From Marinifilum sp. D737 (GTDB taxonomy: Bacteria; Bacteroidota; Bacteroidia; Bacteroidales; Marinifilaceae), in contig NZ_JANQCD010000024.1 in the NCBI RefSeq assembly GCF_026672275.1, positions 1 to 64,000 on the forward strand: DNA of 64,000 nt, given 5' to 3'. The position numbers and the translations under genes are program-made. Every line of letters begins with the position of its first letter. Positions within the stretch are counted from its first letter, which is position 1. Under the pieces are notes generated by a model. The model did no database searches, was not told the DNA's origin, and was given only the letters and a program-made list of their open reading frames with translations. This document shows, piece after piece, positions 62,239 to 64,000 of the stretch.

Positions 62239-63459
62239 TTAATTCCAGTTCAAAATATTTTTGAAGATGTAATTTTCTGGATCCGGAAGGTACTCCTTAG
62301 CTGCTTCCATATCTTCCTCAGTTAGATAATGTAAGTTGTAATTCACTACATTTTGAACTTTATCGCTGTTCACATCTACCAAACGAGGTTTTACTTTTCC
62401 ATTTTCATCTTCAACATCTTTTAAGAAAAGTGGAGCTACATCACCTTTAGGATCAACAGTCACCATACATTTCGAATGGCCTTGCTTGAATAAAGTGTAA
62501 ACACCATCGCCAAGAAGAGTACAAAGGCTCAAGTCGAATCCGATAGGACGACAACAACGCAAACCGAAACCTAATTCTACCGGACGAGTTCCAATGTTTA
62601 GTCCGTAAGATTTGATTTTGCGCTGAATCAGCATGTTAAATACGTGAGATTTACTAACGTTGAACAACTCTGGGTGGCCATGAGCATCATAGGTAAAGTT
62701 TACACCGGTACTTTCAATTTCTTCGTCGCTCATAAAATGGAAAACACCTTCACTAATTACAGCAGCACCATAGTTCAATCCTAAAATTCTACGCTTGATA
62801 ATAGATGAGATCACCAATTGAGCAATCTTCTCTGCCGAGATAGCAGTTTTATTGAACATCTCAGGGATGATAATCATTGGGAAATGACATGCAGCACCAA
62901 TTCCGAATGCCAGGTGACCCGCTTCACGACCCATGGCAGCCAATACGAACCAGTTTTGAGAAGTTCTAGCATCTTCGTAAACCGTTGTTGCAATCTTAAC
63001 CCCTTCGTCTTTTGCCGAGTGGAATCCGAATGTTGGGGTTCCTTCTGGCAATGGAAGATCGTTATCAATGGTTTTTGGTACGTGAATGTTAGAAATGTTC
63101 ACATTGTTATCAGCCAAATATTTGCTGATTCTGTTCGCAGTAGATGCAGTATCGTCTCCACCTACGGTAACCAATAGTTTTACGTTGTTATCAATAAAGA
63201 ATTTGGTTGAAAAATCGCTGTCTTTAGGCTTAAAACGACTCATCTTAAGGTGTGAACCACCTTTGGTGAAAATTGCATCAAGAGTTACAAAGTCTAGTTC
63301 CTCCATTTTACGATCTTCAGAGAAAAGACCTTTATAACCTTCGTGTAAACCAATAACTCGGTAACCATTTCTTAAAAAAACCTTACCAACGCTACTAATT
63401 ACAGTATTAATTCCTGGTGCTGGACCTCCACCACACAAAATAACAACAGATTCTTTCAT
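62239..63459 (-). CDS. 6-phosphofructokinase, pyrophosphate-dependent type
   Basis: About 406 residues from the ATG at 63459; a TTG 15 bp upstream is also in frame. The two marks that separate PPi- from ATP-dependent enzymes are both of the PPi kind: GGDDT at 100-104 (ATP enzymes have GGDGS) and PKTIDND at 128-134 (ATP enzymes have PGTIDND). MGREAGHLA near 180 and the catalytic Asp132 are in place. It would phosphorylate fructose 6-phosphate with PPi, reversibly. Confidence 0.9.
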   Translation of the reverse strand: MKESVVILCGGGPAPGINTVISSVGKVFLRNGYRVIGLHEGYKGLFSEDRKMEELDFVTLDAIFTKGGSHLKMSRFKPKDSDFSTKFFIDNNVKLLVTVGGDDTASTANRISKYLADNNVNISNIHVPKTIDNDLPLPEGTPTFGFHSAKDEGVKIATTVYEDARTSQNWFVLAAMGREAGHLAFGIGAACHFPMIIIPEMFNKTAISAEKIAQLVISSIIKRRILGLNYGAAVISEGVFHFMSDEEIESTGVNFTYDAHGHPELFNVSKSHVFNMLIQRKIKSYGLNIGTRPVELGFGLRCCRPIGFDLSLCTLLGDGVYTLFKQGHSKCMVTVDPKGDVAPLFLKDVEDENGKVKPRLVDVNSDKVQNVVNYNLHYLTEEDMEAAKEYLPDPENYIFKNILNWN

Positions 63460-63675
63460 ACTATTTAGTCTCAAATATCATTTTTATAAAGATTGGGCAA
63501 ATATAGAGCTTTTGAATTGAATTGATTGATTGCGAAAGCTAATTCTTAAGCAGAATTAAATGATTTGAACCGCTTGTAAATATTTTGTAAAAGCCGATAC
63601 AATGTTATAAATTTATAGCTGACACCACTCTCAATACTTAATTCAAAAAGTATTTCTAACCTTCATTAAAAAATT

Positions 63676-64000
63676 ATGAAACGTAATTATCTGATTTTAT
63701 TGATTTTTGTTGTTGCTCTTGTGTCTTGTGAGCCAGCAAAAGAAAAGATTACGGTACCATCGTACAGTATCGAGCAATTCTACAAAAACATTAGAGTAAG
63801 CGGAGGATCATTTTCTTCTGATAAATCGAAGTTATTGGTAAGCAGTAACGAAACAGGGATCTATAACCTGTTCGAGATTCCGGTTGATGGTTCGGCTCAG
63901 AAACAATTGACCTCCTCCGAAAAAGAATCCTACTTTGCCATTTCCTACTTCCCAAATAGCGATAAGGTGTTGTTTTCGGCTGATCAGGGTGGAAATGAAA
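63676..64000 (+). CDS. S9-type peptidase lipoprotein (5' part only)
   Basis: Open from the ATG at 63676 to the end of the window, about 108 codons. The product opens with a lipoprotein leader (MKRNYLILLIFVVALVSC, Cys18), then VPSYSIEQFYKNIRVSGGSFSSDKSKLLVSSNETGIYNLFEIPVDG and further propeller strands ending in VLFSADQGGNE. This is the N-terminal beta-propeller of prolyl oligopeptidase-family (S9) peptidases common in Bacteroidota. The catalytic domain lies beyond the window. Confidence 0.82.
   Translation, partial: MKRNYLILLIFVVALVSCEPAKEKITVPSYSIEQFYKNIRVSGGSFSSDKSKLLVSSNETGIYNLFEIPVDGSAQKQLTSSEKESYFAISYFPNSDKVLFSADQGGNE

Overview
The window reads as chromosomal DNA of a Bacteroidota (Bacteroidetes), probably a marine or anaerobic-leaning member of the Marinilabiliales. 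The grounds are a type IX secretion C-terminal domain, an OMP_b-brl-type TonB receptor, LytS/LytTR regulation with LiaF-like proteins, DUF families typical of the phylum, promoters with a TAnnTTTG -7 element, nearly no Shine-Dalgarno sequences, and AT-rich intergenic DNA. The order-level guess is weak.

Layout. 1-9.4 kb: tRNA-Arg, a YceI protein, an esterase-like protein that has lost its serine nucleophile, a stand-alone H-NOX domain, then a leftward block (TPR lipoprotein, LpoB-like lipoprotein, dapA, DUF6913, DnaQ-like exonuclease, ligA). 9.7-15.3 kb: an envelope-stress-like operon (two LiaI/LiaF-type membrane proteins, LytS-type kinase, LytTR regulator) and an outer-membrane beta-barrel receptor. 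15.5-24.4 kb: two adjacent giant genes (1553 and 1385 residues) of unknown function. The first has a Tat-like leader and a real Shine-Dalgarno sequence; the second begins and ends inside copies of the same 14-bp repeat. 24.5-43.6 kb: two AlkD-like proteins, cupin, MATE transporter, secreted heparinase II/III-like lyase, lactonase, ASCH, NUDIX, VOC, Kelch and PD40 lipoproteins, an SDR-DUF2867 protein, a GH92 mannosidase, a secreted EEP phosphatase/nuclease, PEP carboxylase and a coiled-coil membrane protein.

43.6-48.9 kb is a redox/molybdenum locus: a small Cys-rich membrane protein, an FNR-like regulator whose four candidate Fe-S cysteines have nearly the E. coli FNR spacing and which has a TGTGA-N6-TCACA dyad on its own promoter, a YedZ/MsrQ-like haem membrane protein, a second Crp/Fnr regulator, and modABC. 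49-52.7 kb holds DUF3820, mnmA and an M13 peptidase.

52.7-60.1 kb is a repeat-rich accessory stretch. It carries REP-like palindromes of several families, an RNase H-domain gene and a DUF6051-like hydrolase each flanked by direct copies of an interspersed repeat, small unknown genes, and a tandem array of about ten copies of a TTGTACAA palindrome, eight of them in register at exactly 41 bp. That array is the most unusual structure here and nothing in the gene content explains it. The window ends with purU, a radical SAM protein, a PPi-type phosphofructokinase and the start of an S9-type peptidase lipoprotein.

All family names come from reading motifs by eye; no database search was possible. 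Where an upstream TTG or GTG would lengthen a gene, the internal ATG that gives a sensible signal peptide or domain start was preferred, and this is noted.
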